Assembly (NCBI GenBank): GCA_025716855.1
Contig: JAIXMQ010000054.1
Coordinates: 62,001 to 126,000 of the forward strand
Direction of reading: 5' to 3'
DNA from: Pilaira anomala
Lineage: Eukaryota; Mucoromycota; Mucoromycetes; Mucorales; Mucoraceae
Length of the DNA: 64,000 nucleotides
Shown: positions 37,219 through 49,242 of the stretch, piece by piece
Position numbering within the stretch: the stretch's first letter is position 1
How the letters are laid out: the number at the start of each line of letters is the position of its first letter
Translations under genes and position numbers: made by a program
Notes under the pieces: model-generated
What the model saw: the letters and a program-made list of their open reading frames with translations, nothing else
Database searches by the model: none
Told to the model about the DNA's origin: nothing

Positions 37219-37866
37219 TTAACGTCTCTTGCTTGATTTGGTATCTGGAGATTTACTATAACGACTGCGCTTTCTTCTTCTATCCCTTCCACTACTGCTA
37301 CTACTACTACTGCTGCTACCGCTACTGGAGCTACTGTTACTTCCACTACTGCCTGTACTGCTATCACTCTCACTACCGCTATCACTACCAGAAGAAGATG
37401 ATCCACTGCTACTACTACCGGAAGAAGAAGAGCTGCCACTTGAAGAAGAAGAAGAATATCTAAAATTGAGCAAGAAAGTCATTAAGGGTCACATTGTATG
37501 TATTACAAAAAAAAAAATTCAATATACATTTTACCTTCTCTTTCTTTTACTACGTTCCTTTTCCTTCTTCTTCAAAATTTTATCAGCCAAGCCGTGTTTA
37601 TTTTCTTGAAGTTCTTCTGGTAACTCGGGCGCATATAATTTAATAGGTTTTTTCAATTGTTGTGTACGTGTAGGTCGAACTTTATAACTTCTTTCCTTTT
37701 TACACTCGTATGTCTTTTTTTTAAGAAACGGATTAGTACTTTATACAGACTTTTTCTTTATTTTAGCTTCTTTTACCCAATGACCATGTTCTAAACATTT
37801 TTGACATTGTGTAGCTGTAGACGCCTTTTTTGAACTTGTCGCAAATTTAGGTCCTGTTCTATACAT
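37219..37866 (-). CDS. Zinc-knuckle protein, ZCCHC10-like
   Basis: Three exons (37866-37777, 37713-37535, 37459-37219) give 169 residues. A single CCHC knuckle CQKCLEHGHWTYECK spans the first splice junction at about residues 22-36. Then come basic and Pro-rich segments (RPTRTQQLKKPIKLYAPELP), a Lys/Arg-rich stretch and a C-terminal tail of about 80 residues, almost all Ser with some Gly, Asp and Arg, ending in SSKRR. This layout (knuckle, KERSY, Ser-rich tail) is that of ZCCHC10 and relatives, nuclear proteins of unclear role, possibly RNA-linked. Confidence 0.75.
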
Positions 37867-38475
37867 TTTAAAAACGAGAGAAAGAACATATTCAACAGAA
37901 AAAATTTGTATTGAATAGGTTATCAGATTTTATCCAATTAAATTTATTAATATTTCAACCCCCTATATCTTTTTTTTTTTTTTTTTTTTTAGTTGATGGT
38001 ACCATCTTCTAAGTATTGTTTTGGTTATTTTAAATGGAATAGCAATTGATAGAGTACAGATAGAGCTATAAAGTTTTGAAGGTATATTGTTTAGATAATT
38101 TTGTACATAGATTTCAACAAATTTGAGCGGAATCGAATAGCTTGTCTGGCTAATAATTTAAAGAGAATTAAGAAACTACCCATTTAGCGTGATTTCTCTT
38201 CTGAAAAAGATATTATAAAACGCGATTGCATCATTTCAGACACGCTATAGATATATGGCTATGATACAGAAAGCTAACCATACTTTTGGGCTACATAGTC
38301 CCTTTATTGTTTTACATGTAACGTAGTATTTATCTTAAAGAGCAGCCTTCACCAGTATCACGTGTTTTACTTGTCATGACGTCTTTACCCTCATTTCCCG
38401 GAGGCTATTTAAATCAAAAATGTGTTATTTTGTTAATTTTCTTTTTTTTTATATAATAAACTCTTTTTTAAAAAA
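37867..38475. other. Divergent intergenic region before cofilin
   Basis: 609 bp between divergent genes. An E-box CACGTG core lies in 'tatcacgtg' near 38356-38363, with a CRE-like TGACGTC 17 bp further on. Nothing coding is seen. Confidence 0.4.
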
Positions 38476-39297
38476 ATGGTAAGTGTTCAAGTAGAGACAA
38501 GTGTGTGTATGTGGGAGAGGTATAAAAGGTTATATAAACATATTCAACACGATAAAAGTTTGTCTATTTGTTAAAAAAAAGTGTGTTTACAAGATGTAAA
38601 AAAAGATGATGAAAAAAATAAAATGATGAAAAAAACTAAAACCATAAACTTTGTATAGTCTTCCGGTGTAGCAGTAAACAGTGAATGTCTTGACCTTTAC
38701 CAAGACCTCAAGATTCGTAAGAAGTATAAGTTTATCATCTTCAAGTTATCTGGTAAGTGAAAAAAAAAAAAAAAAAAAAAAAAGTTATTTCTTCAAGAAG
38801 TGAAAAAAAATTCTTGGCTAAACATAACTCTATCAATCAGATGATCTTAAGGAAATCGTTGTTGAAAAGTCTTCCGAAACTGCTAATTATGACGAATTCT
38901 TGTCTGAACTTCCTGAGAACGAACCCCGTTATGCTGTCTTTGACTTTGAATATGAAAAGCCTGGAGACGGTAAGAGAAACAAGATCACTTTCTACTCCTG
39001 GTAAGTTATTCGAATATATTTTTTCTCCGGGTTTTACCACGCGAGCGCGTATTCTAATACATTTTTAAAAGGATTCCCGATACCTCCAAGGTCCGTCAAA
39101 AGATGTTATACGCCTCTAGTAAGGATGCTCTCCGTAGACAATTAGTTGGTATTGCTATTGAAGTTCAAGGAACTGATTCATCTGAGGTAAATACAAAAAA
39201 AAATGAAACATATAATATTACATTTAGTTAAAATTTTGCTTTATTCTATTAGGTCGATTATGATGTCGTTTTAGAGAAGGCTAACCGTTCTGCTTAA
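38476..39297 (+). CDS. cof1: Cofilin / ADF actin-severing protein
   Basis: Five exons (38476-38478, 38659-38752, 38841-39000, 39072-39186, 39253-39297) give 138 residues, normal for ADF/cofilin. The first exon is the ATG alone, followed by [11 protein letters not shown], in which the first Ser is the classical regulatory site. ADF-homology features: a [10 protein letters not shown] strand, [37 protein letters not shown] with the actin-binding long helix, and the C-terminal [10 protein letters not shown]. The protein severs and depolymerises actin filaments in the cytoplasm. An ATG-only first exon is also known in animal cofilin genes. All introns are GT-AG. Confidence 0.96.
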
Positions 39298-39716
39298 ACA
39301 TATCATCTTGGCAGTAAACTATAATAATAATAAAAAACTTTTTTTATATGTACACATTTTATTTGTAACACGATGTTCTTTAAAAAGAAACAAAAAAGAA
39401 TTGAGCCACTTTTTTTAAAGCCTTAAAGTCGTTCACTTAATGGAAATAGTATTACATGGGTCTCCGAGTAAAGGATGTTTCGCTTCTGTATATATAAAAA
39501 GGGATGTTATGAAGAAGTACATAGATATAGTTGCAGCAACACACAGTCTGGGGACGTTAATTTACCTCCTTTTTATATTTAGCCACGTAAAAAATGTCGA
39601 ATATTACCAGAAAGTATAATTTTCTGCCATAAAAAAAGTAAAACTGCAAATTTATTTCCAGTCTACACTATCAGATATGATATGTAGAACTCTCAGATTT
39701 TTTTACATTGTTTTAT

Positions 39717-39751
<35 letters not shown>

Positions 39752-40287
39752 GGGATTTTTTTTCATAAAGTACAATGTCCATAAAAGGGCTTGTGGTTAT
39801 ATATAAGCACCTCCTTTATACAATATACATACATCAAAAGATAGCTATGCTCAAGTCTATTCAAGGATTTCATTGCATACTGGGATTTCCAGTATTTTTT
39901 GTAAAGAGCTTGAAACCTATGTTTTTATTTGAAAAACTAGTATCCAAAACTAACTTGAGCATTGCTCATCAATCAAACAGAAAAATAAAGGAACACGATG
40001 ATGTTCTATTATATTTTTAAGAATCTTTCGAGCCGTCTACTCAATAATGCAATATAAACATAAAAAAGTTAAGAAATACATTGATATCAACAAAGTATTA
40101 TGGTTTCAGCCAAGTAATTACCGTGAGAAGACTTGAAGTTATTACTAACTCGAAAATGCGTAAAGATTATTTTTTTTTTTCATAAAAGCTGCTTTTTATT
40201 TTATTTTAATAAGAAACAAAAACTTTTTAGATAAAAAATATTTTTAGCATTATAGTTTGGGGTAAAGTAGGATTGCTTTTAAAGTTT
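39298..40287. other. Intergenic region, nothing recognised
   Basis: About 990 bp between cofilin and the convergent Sds3-like gene. It contains an A run of about 29 bases (39719-39747) and an 81-codon frame (39775-40020) of low-complexity hydrophobic and basic residues with no family features, judged not to be a gene. Confidence 0.5.
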
Positions 40288-41722
40288 TTAAGTTGGTAAG
40301 GTTGGTCTTTGATCGTATCGCCAAGGGTTCAATGGTGGTAAAGTAAAAGAGTTCTCAGTATTAGGGTCTGGTTGGAAGTCTTTTTGATATTGACGATCGG
40401 CCAGCGATGCTAACATATCCAATGGGGGAGAAGGTTCACGTTTATGTTGTAAATTATTACTAGTTTGTGATGAATGCGGTGCTAACGGCGATGATGTGGT
40501 TGGACGAGGAATAGGGTATGATGTTGTGTTCTCTGCTTCTTGTGGGTCTTGTTTTGCCCATTCTACGTCATTTTCTGCATCTTCTTCGGACAAACCTAAA
40601 GTTAAAGAACGTAAAGTGATAGGTTAAGGGTATATACATAGGGGGGTTTTTTTTTTTTTACATTAGTATATATATTTATATGTTTTTAAAAAAGGATATT
40701 AATCATGGCAGGTCTATCTGGTGGGACCCATTCTGACAAATGTTCATCATCTAATGAACCTAATAAGAGTAAAATAAGGTAAGTTTAAATCAAATAAACA
40801 AAGTATTTTCTTACTTTGAGCATGGTTTGAATAATATTCTTGCTCCAATGTGTTAATTTTTTGTTGGACATGTTGAATCATTGATCGTCGGAGAGCTAAC
40901 TTGTCCCACTATATAAACATAATAAAAAAAAAATTAGTTGTTTACATACATGTACAATAAAAATAATAAAATAATAAAAGAACCTACATAAAATTGTGAA
41001 AAAGCTGCATTCTTTTGAGAATTAAAGAAATTTAATATATTTATTTCAGCAAGTGATCGACGCTTCTCTGCTACATGCAACATGCTATTTCTCTTTTTTT
41101 CAATGTTAGAAAGCAACTTGTGATACTCCGAATGCGAACCATCTTTGACAGCCTTTTCAAGTTTATCCAACTCATTAAGTCTATTATATACCGATTAGTA
41201 TATGATACTTCAAAATAGAATAAGATTTAATATGATAAAACCATACCGTTCTTTAATCACTTTATCTCTTTGTGCTTTCTTTGCCTCTCTAGCTTCCTTA
41301 GTTACTCTTTGAGTTGTATTTCTGGTTTCACGCTCACTGTCATCATTATTAGACCCTTTAGATGTACCAGAGACGGAAGGATTGTTTACACTCTTCATCG
41401 TGTGACTCGAAGGTTGATATGAACCAGCTCGCTTTTTATTAGAACCGTTCTTTCCTTTTCTCTTTCTTTTTCTTGAATCTGTTGTCTCATAACCACTAGA
41501 CTCGACAGATTGAGATCGCGTAACACGTCCTTCATTAGACGTATTCATCGCTGTTTCTTCTATTGAAGAAACAGGAGAAGTTGCTTCCTCTGCCACAGCA
41601 GGTGAAACTGATCGTGCAGACCTACTAGCTCTTCTAGTTTGAATTCTGTGACTATTGTTATTGTTATTGCTATCTTCTGTAATATTTGCTTCTTCCATCA
41701 CTTTGTTATTATTATGTGACAT
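40288..41722 (-). CDS. Coiled-coil nuclear protein, possible Sds3/BRMS1-like corepressor subunit
   Basis: Five exons (41722-41247, 41180-40988, 40908-40815, 40759-40700, 40610-40288) give 381 residues. A disordered basic N-terminus (RRASRSARSVSP, RKRKRKGKNGSNKKR) leads into helices (about 145-255: GSHSEYHKLLSNIEKKRNSM, AEKRRSLAEINIL, then YWDKLALRRSMIQHVQQKI, TLEQEYY) that resemble the Sds3 family of Rpd3/Sin3 deacetylase subunits by pattern only. The C-terminus is Pro-rich and acidic. Introns 1-3 are GT-AG; intron 4 starts ATATCCTTTT and fits a U12-type AT-AC intron (40611-40699). An AG 15 nt downstream (exon start 40595) would also stay in frame, giving 376 residues. Confidence 0.6.
40611..40699 (-). 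other. U12-type (AT-AC) intron, minor spliceosome
   Basis: Read on the minus strand, the intron opens with ATATCCTTTTTT, the textbook minor-class donor, has CCCTTAAC (branch consensus TTCCTTAAC) at 40630-40623, and an AC end 13 nt after the branch A. No GT donor is available before the in-frame TAA that follows. Phase 1 is kept exactly across the junction. Length is 89 nt. Confidence 0.7.
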
Positions 41723-42229
41723 TATAAAAAAATTAAAGATAAAAAAAAAAGGAAAAAGAATTTTTGCTTTTGCTTGTTTATTTATTTACTTATGTGAAAT
41801 AAAATTGGAGTCACACATGAAACGGATAATTAATTTTACTAATTGTTAAAAAAGACTTCAATTATGGAGGCTTGGTAAGTTCCTTAAAGGCTAGCAACAT
41901 CATTCATTCCTGCTCGTAGTGCCTGACAACCGTAACCATGGAAAAAAAAATAAGGATACTTATTTTTAGTTACCATACTACCAGGAAAGACACGTTTCTG
42001 TTATCACGCCAGAATTTACACATAAGGATTGAAATAAATTTAGTCGATCTAAACACTGACATCTTTTCAAATACAGGTATTTTCAATAATTTCATAAAGA
42101 TATCCGTTCTTCCAGAAAAATGGAAATCTATTTTCGAACACCTTGGTATGTACTTTGCAAGAGAGCGGTTGAAGCGACAATACTGGATTTACATATATCC
42201 CTTCTTTTTAAGCAACAAATTTTTCTCTT

Positions 42230-42302
<73 letters not shown>

Positions 42303-43861
42303 AAACAATGACTTTTTTATTTATTGGTACTTATCGATTTATTTATTTCCCAAAAGATCTTTTCTGCCTTGAATTCTGACAAAAAAAAAAGATGGAAGAT
42401 ATTCAACCACGACATCAACGGATAAACATTAAAACTACGACCATATCTTATTAGGAAACCATCTGTGACACTAAAGAAATGACGATCCCATTCATTGGAA
42501 GGTTAGTTTCTGATATTCATTAAAAGACTGTTAGTTCCACTGTACGTCACTAAGGTTATATTGGTAAAATTAATTATGTATATACATATCAAGCTATTTG
42601 AATTACTTGCTATTTAGTTCTCATTAAAAAAAAAAAAAGGAAAAAAAAACAATAACCTCCCTAGGCACGAGGAGGAGAGAGAAGCGGTGATCAATATATG
42701 ACAGTAATAGGAACGTAAACTTTTTTTTTAAAAGGAAAAATAACTCAAGTTACGCGCTCAACAAAAATTTATGATAAATCAAAGGTAACATCTAATGAAA
42801 CTTGCTGTTACCAACAATGACTACAAAAAAAAATCACTTGTTCCTTGAACAATCTGATCTGAAAGCTTATTTTATTTAATACATAGAAGCGGGTCATCGG
42901 AGTTACCCAATTGTTGTTACCATTAAGAATCATACTATGTAGTTAACATGGTATATCTGAGTAGTGCCTCTCTTCGCAGTAAGGACCATAACTACTGAAT
43001 GTTCTTTAGAATGTAAAAAAAAAAAAAAAAAAAATAGGTGGATACTGTCCTGACTTTTATTAGTAATTTAGGGGTGTATGAGAGTATCGATATAATTAAT
43101 GCTGCAGTTAGTAATTCTAAAAGAAAACAATGCGCATAAAAAATATATACAAGTACTGGAAGCGTATAAAACAGAGTAAAAGAAAGAGGTTTGCTTCAGT
43201 AAAGCAAGAAGAGCTTTTTGGATGGCAAAATAATAATCTACTTAATTTAATTACAATCCCGGGTTTTTTTTTTCTCTTCATCAAAGTAAACGCCGACTGC
43301 AATTGACGTATGCACCAAAATCTATTTTTGGTCTTCGAGACTATATTTATGCAGCTTTTCTTATTCTCTTGTGTCCCTCTATTATTTTTATGCTTTGTCC
43401 AGGGGAAAAAAAAAGGAATTACAGCTAAATATTAAAATTCTAATACTTGGAATACAGAAAGGTTATTCCCAATGCTGTTGTCCTACTCAGTACTACTACA
43501 TTTATGCGTTGAGTCCTTAAATCTTTAAATTTTTAGATATAAAAAAAGGGAATAAAAAGAAAGGTATATTTCTATAAATTTATAGGATATACAAAATTAA
43601 AAGTTAAATAAACAGGTCAAATTTAATTCACACTTAGTAATAAGTTTTCACATAAACCTTCTCATCTGGGAAGACTTAAACGACTGGTCTTTAAACAAAA
43701 GGAAGCCTCTTTTTTTTTTTTTTTTTTTTTACCCACCATTTTGAACACACAAGTCCGCTAGGTAACACCACCACCTTAATTCATATAAATACTTCATGGT
43801 AACTAACAAAACCCTCAAATATCTTTCTTTTATTTTTACCCCCACACTCTTCATCTCTTAA
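41723..43861. other. 2.1-kb intergenic region with a (CT)n microsatellite
   Basis: Between divergent genes. A perfect (CT)n run covers about 42233-42299. The frame over 41938-42230 has fairly gene-like composition (for example DIFSNTGIFNNFIKISVLPE) but runs straight into the CT repeat and has no family match, so it may be a relic. A hairpin 'cctccctaggcacgaggagg' lies at about 42656-42675. A poly-A of about 17 lies near 43020 and a poly-T of 20 near 43710. Nothing else is recognised. Confidence 0.5.
42233..42299. repeat. (CT)n microsatellite
   Basis: Uninterrupted CT dinucleotide repeats, about 33 units. Confidence 0.95.
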
Positions 43862-44104
43862 ATGGTTTATAAATCAAAACTTCCTCCTATTGATGAGCCT
43901 AAAACTGGTATCATCCAATTTATTTTCTCCAATAAAAACCAAACACCTGAAAACAAACCTATTTTGATCGATGCCCTTGATAACCAATATATTACTTACG
44001 CACAATTAAAGGATTACGTACTCAAATTTGGTGCTGGTTTACAAGATGTGTGTGACTTCAAGACAGATGATGTACTTGCTTTATATGCTCCCAACCAGGT
44101 ATAT

Positions 44105-44148
<44 letters not shown>

Positions 44149-46135
44149 ACTGCATAAAAGGTTGAACTAAAAAGGGTTTTTTTTTAATTTATAGTACAAT
44201 TACTCTATTCCTCTTCTCGGTGCCCTTGCAGCCAGTAAGTAATCAAACTTCAATAAATAATAATAATAAATAAATAAAAAAAAGGGCGGGGGAGATACTA
44301 AAAATCATTACCTAATCATCATTTAGATGGTGCTACAACAACTGCCAACCCAAACTATAACTTAGAGGAATTAACCTATCAATTAGAAATGACACAAGCC
44401 AAAGTACTTGTATGTCACGAAGAAAACATCAAAACTGCATTAGATGCTGCCGCTCGTGTCGGTATTGCAAAGAAAAACATTTTTGTGTTTGGGGAAAAGG
44501 TCATTGAGGGTATTCAACCTTTTCAAACTGCTTTAATTCGTACTCGTAAAGCCTTCCCTGACGATCTCACTCATGAGCAAGCTAAAAACAAAGTTGCATA
44601 TCTTTGTTTCTCATCTGGAACCACAGGCAAGAGTAAAGGAGTTATGACAACGTAAGTATATATATATATATACATAAAGGGACATATATGCCAAAAAAAA
44701 AAAAAAAAAAAAAAAAAGGGTGAGGGGATGAAAAGGTTCAAATATAAACTAATACAATGAAAACACTCATCTATTAGTCATGCAAACATCACTTCCAACA
44801 CAGTTCAATATACTTCTTTAGATGATGCATTCATTGATAAAAATGTAGACCGCATGATTGGCGTATTGCCCCTCTTTCATATCTTTGGTCTTACCGCTAT
44901 TCTTCACACTGCATTATACTGGGGTCTTCCCGTTTACATCTTACCTCGTTTCGATCTTGTCAAATTCTGTGAGACTGTACAAACCCACAAAATTTCATTT
45001 GCCCCTCTTGTCCCTCCCATTTATCTTTTATTAGCTAAACACGAAATCATCTCAAATTATGATTTATCTTCTTTAAGAATTGGTATCTCGGGTGCCGCTC
45101 CATTAAGTGCTGATCTTGGTAGAGCTGTAAAGGCTCGTTTACCTACTTTCATTATCAAACAAGGTTATGGTTTAACTGAGACTTCCCCTTCGGCCATTGT
45201 AGAACCTACGGATAATACAATCGATGGTTCTACGGGTGTTCTTCTTCCTAACATGTTGGCAAAAATTGTTGATGATGAAGGGAATGGTAAGACTTTTTTT
45301 TTTTTTTTATGCATTATGGTAAAAAAAAAAAAAGGTAATTGCAGCAGTCATTGATAGAATTTTGATGTTTAGAGGTAGCACAAGGTCAACGTGGAGAGCT
45401 TTGGCTTAAGGGTCCAAATATTATGAAGGTAATATATATATATATACAAAAAAAAAGGAGGGAAACAGAGAGATTCTAAAAAAGATACTAAGTAAATTAT
45501 TTAGGGGTACATTAACAATCCTCAAGCCACAGCAGATTGTATTGATAGAGAAGGATATTTCCATACTGGCGATGTCGCTGTTGTGGATAAAGACCAACAT
45601 TTCTACATTGTAGATCGTATTAAGGAATTAATCAAATATAAGGGTTAGTGCATATATCTAAATATATAGTTTAAATATTATACCCCACAAATGATTTATA
45701 TATATATATATATATATTTGTCTTATAGGATTCCAAGTACCTCCTGCAGAATTAGAAGGCATTTTGGTAATAAAAAAAACAACGAAAAAAAAAAAAATTA
45801 AGAAAAATAAATGCATCGAGAAGCTGACATTTATAATATAGCTTACTTCGCCTATTATAGCGGATTGTGCAGTCATTGGTGTCTATGACAGCTCTCAGGC
45901 CACTGAATTACCGCGCGCTTATGTAACATTGAAAGGAAATGTTCAACCTTCAGACCAAGTTGCAAAGCAAATTATGAAGTTTGTTGCAGATCAAGTAACA
46001 CCCTATAAACAAATACGTAGCGTTCGTTTTCTGGATGTGATTCCCAAGAGTCCTGCAGGTAAAATCCTTCGTCGTATTTTACGTGATGCTGCTGAAGAAG
46101 AAGAGAAGAGCAAGTTGAATAAACCTAGATTGTAA
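43862..46135 (+). CDS. 4-coumarate-CoA-ligase-like acyl-CoA synthetase
   Basis: Eight exons (43862-44098, 44195-44234, 44327-44651, 44778-45286, 45373-45428, 45505-45643, 45729-45766, 45842-46135) give 545 residues. It belongs to the ANL (AMP-forming adenylating) family: P-loop [10 protein letters not shown] at about 188-197, PLFHIFG, the [10 protein letters not shown] motif, [11 protein letters not shown], the hinge [15 protein letters not shown], and catalytic Lys in [11 protein letters not shown]. It activates a carboxylic acid with ATP and CoA. The C-terminus ends in PRL, a weak peroxisomal PTS1-type tripeptide as in plant relatives, so a peroxisomal fatty-acid or aromatic-acid ligase is plausible; the substrate cannot be told. 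Intron 1 contains (GA)n. Confidence 0.92.
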
Positions 46136-46421
46136 TAAATAAAAATTCAATTCATATATAATAATAATAATAAAAAAACATGAAAAGTTCTGTATGTCTG
46201 ATACATGATCCCCTTTCTTTCTCGTTCGGTCCGTTTTTAGTCCGCATTTAGTCAAACAGTAAGAACATAGGTTGTTGGTCCAATCAAACATGGACCTAAA
46301 TGGCAACTTACATAAATTGTGCAAATCGTTTTCTTTTCGATCTTTTTTTTTTCGGTTCTTTTTTTTTTTTTTCTTCTTCTTCTTTCAACTTTCATATTAT
46401 TTTTTTTTTTTTTTTAGTAAA

Positions 46422-48533
46422 ATGGATAAAATGCAGGTTACGACGACAGAAACGCTTGAAGAAGCAACAACATCCGACAGAAATCAAAATATCGAAAATT
46501 CCTCGACCCTATCTTCAATGGAGGAATCGAAAACCATCATATCAGATGAGGCAGAGGCATTAAAGTTAAAAAAGAAGAAGAAACTCGGTCGAATTTTGAC
46601 TTTTATTGGTCTTCAGCTATCACTCTTTTTAGCTGCTTTAGATGGGTACATACAACAAACATTTATATATATATATATATTTATGAACAAGTAACTCACT
46701 ATCAAAATATCAGAACAATTGTCGCTACCGCATTACCGCGGATTGGTTCAGACTTTAATCAAATGTCAATTGTTGCGTGGGTGGCTACAGCTTACATCCT
46801 TACATTTGATGCATTTCGTAATCATTATAATATCTAAAAAAAAGTGTGTTTTTAATTGTAAATTAAATTTATTTTTATTGGTAGAACCCTTATTTTCTAA
46901 ATTTTCCGATATTTTTGGTCGGCAAATGGTGTTATATTTCGGTATAGCTGTATTTCTGTTCGGATCTGTTTTATGTGGCGCAGCTCAAGTAAAAAAGATT
47001 AACCCCCCCCCCCCCACAAACACTCGATCTAAAGAGAGAACAATAAGATGTTAATGATATTAACTTTTTTTTTTTTCTTTCAACAGAATATAATCATGTT
47101 GATTATAGCTAGAGCTATTGCTGGAATCGGTGGCGCTGGTATCTTTTCCATGGTATGCATTGGCTTGTCATAATGATTAAAACTTTTATTCTCATTTTTT
47201 TTTTTTTATGATATATTAGGTCTTTGTTATTTTCACAGATTTGGTACCACTTGAACAAAGAGGAAGCTACCAAGGGTAAACTTTTTTTTTATATTAAAAA
47301 TCTATCCCTTTTTTTTTTTTTCTTTGTGATACAAATCTCTAAAACCCTATAGTTTATAATAGTATTGTAAGTGCTGTTTTCGCTCTCTCCAGTGTCTTTG
47401 GACCATTAATTGGTGTAAGTTTAAATTTTTTTGATAAAATCAAAAATATATTGCATAAATCTAATCTCATTTTTTTTTTTTTTTTTCAGGGCTCTTTTAC
47501 TGATTATGTATCATGGCGTTGGAACTTTTATATCAAGTGAGAAACTATTATACACTTTTTTTTTTTTTTTTTTAGATATCCAGAAACAAAAACTAACTAA
47601 AAAACATGATTTAGTCTTCCAATTGGTGCCGTAGCTGTAGCAATGCTAGCATTTAACATGAGACTCCCTACACCTCATGGTAAACTGATGGAAAAACTAA
47701 AGCGCGTCGATTATGCCGGCACCATCATCACCTTGTTATTCGCTACTCTATTTTTACTCGCTCTTAATTTTGGCGGTCAGACCTTCCCTTGGAAATCAGC
47801 TGCTGTCATTGTCCCACTTGTACTTTCCGCACTTTTAATCGTCTTGTTATTCATTGTAGAATCAAGGTATATTAAGGAGCCTTTAATGCCTCCTCATTTA
47901 TTCAAGAACCGTTCAGTCGTAAGTATCTTGATAACGAACTGGTTCTTTGGTATGGCCTTTTATTCTGTCCTCTATTACCTTCCTGTATACTTTCAAGTCG
48001 TACGTGGCGATAGTGCCATGTGGTCCGGTATTCGGTTAATTCCTATGCAAATGGTCAGTAGTGTCTTTTCTGTCTCCAGCGGGATTTTCATTTCTAAAAA
48101 AGGAATTTACCGACCTTTGTAAGTTGTAGTAGTAGTGCCAGAAAAAAAAAATAGTAGAAGAGAAAATTCATTTTTTTATATGTCTAATTTCTTAGCATTG
48201 TCATTGGTATGGCTTTACTCACTCTTTGGATTGGTCTGCTCTCTTTATTCAAAGAAGAAACACCGTTCTCTCGTAAGTTTAAATAGGATTTCGAAAAAGT
48301 AATATGAAAAAAAAAAACTTCTAATAATACTCACAATTTAAATTAGAAATTTATGGTATTATCGTTATCGGTGGAGCAGGTAAGAGAGAGAGAGAGAGAG
48401 AGAGAAAATCGGGTTGCTTTTATGTACTTGCGCTAACTTGGAATAAATCTGTTCAGGTATCGGTTTTTTGTTTGCATCTACTATTATTGCAATTCAAGCC
48501 TCAGTGGGGCCCAAAGATATCGGTATAAAGATT

Positions 48534-48566
<33 letters not shown>

Positions 48567-49072
48567 TAATCCTTATTTGATATCATCTATTTTAGCTGTA
48601 GTCACTGGACTAGGTAACTTTACCCGTATTCTCGGAGGTGCATTAGGTGTTGGTAAGTAATATATTTTCTGGATCACAGAAAAAAAAAAAAAATTCATGC
48701 TGACTTTTTTTACATTTTCAAGCCATTGGCTCTACCATCTTGAACATTCAATTATCAAAAAATCTTCCCAAGGTTTTATCACCAGAACTTACTTCAAAAG
48801 TGATTCAAGCAGCCGATTTCGTGAACCATGGACTTCCAATCGAATTTAAGCCTGCTACTTTAAAAGTGTATGTAGAAGCCATTCAGTTCATTTGGTATGT
48901 ATTCGCATCCATGTCTGCTTTAGGTTTATTCTCTTCTTGTTTCGTTCAACATTATTCTGTGTTTCAACAAAAGCAAATGGAAGAAGACTTGGTTGTTGTC
49001 GTCAACAATGTACCTTCTGGACAAAATACTCCTCCTACTACTCGTACTGAAAAAATAGAACAAACTGAATAA
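46422..49072 (+). CDS. MFS drug:H+ antiporter, DHA2 (14-TM) type
   Basis: Thirteen exons (46422-46645, 46714-46817, 46885-46988, 47087-47152, 47220-47275, 47363-47414, 47490-47536, 47615-48118, 48196-48272, 48347-48379, 48457-48522, 48596-48652, 48723-49072) give 579 residues. The acidic/basic N-terminal tail (about 55 residues) precedes TM1 (RILTFIGLQLSLFLAALDGTIVATALP, an MDR-DHA2 signature), motif A as SKFSDIFGRQ, GGAGIFSM, RGSYQGIVSAVF, VSWRWNFYINLPIG and later helices. Such proteins export drugs or small metabolites or move basic amino acids into vacuoles. Exons are as small as 33 nt. Intron 5 uses the AG before 47363, since the earlier TAG-adjacent choice gives a stop. Introns 10 and 11 contain (GA)n. 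Confidence 0.93.
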
Positions 49073-49242
49073 TAATATATCCCTCCAAAACACTTTCCCT
49101 CTCTCTGTATTCATCTACACATATACACTAATAATTAAAAAAAAAAAAAAAAAAGAGGTTCTTTTTTATATACTTTTTTTTTTTTTTATTAAAATTTATT
49201 TTTTGTACAAAATTTTAAGAGTAAATATATATTTTTTTTTTT

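Noticed and set aside
39775..40020. 81-codon frame between cofilin and the Sds3-like gene
   Set aside because: No family features, no convincing promoter or splice sites, random-like composition.
41938..42372. 144-codon frame on plus ending in Ser-Leu repeats
   Set aside because: The last third is translation of the CT microsatellite and the first part matches nothing; no splice context was found. It is mentioned only as a possible relic.
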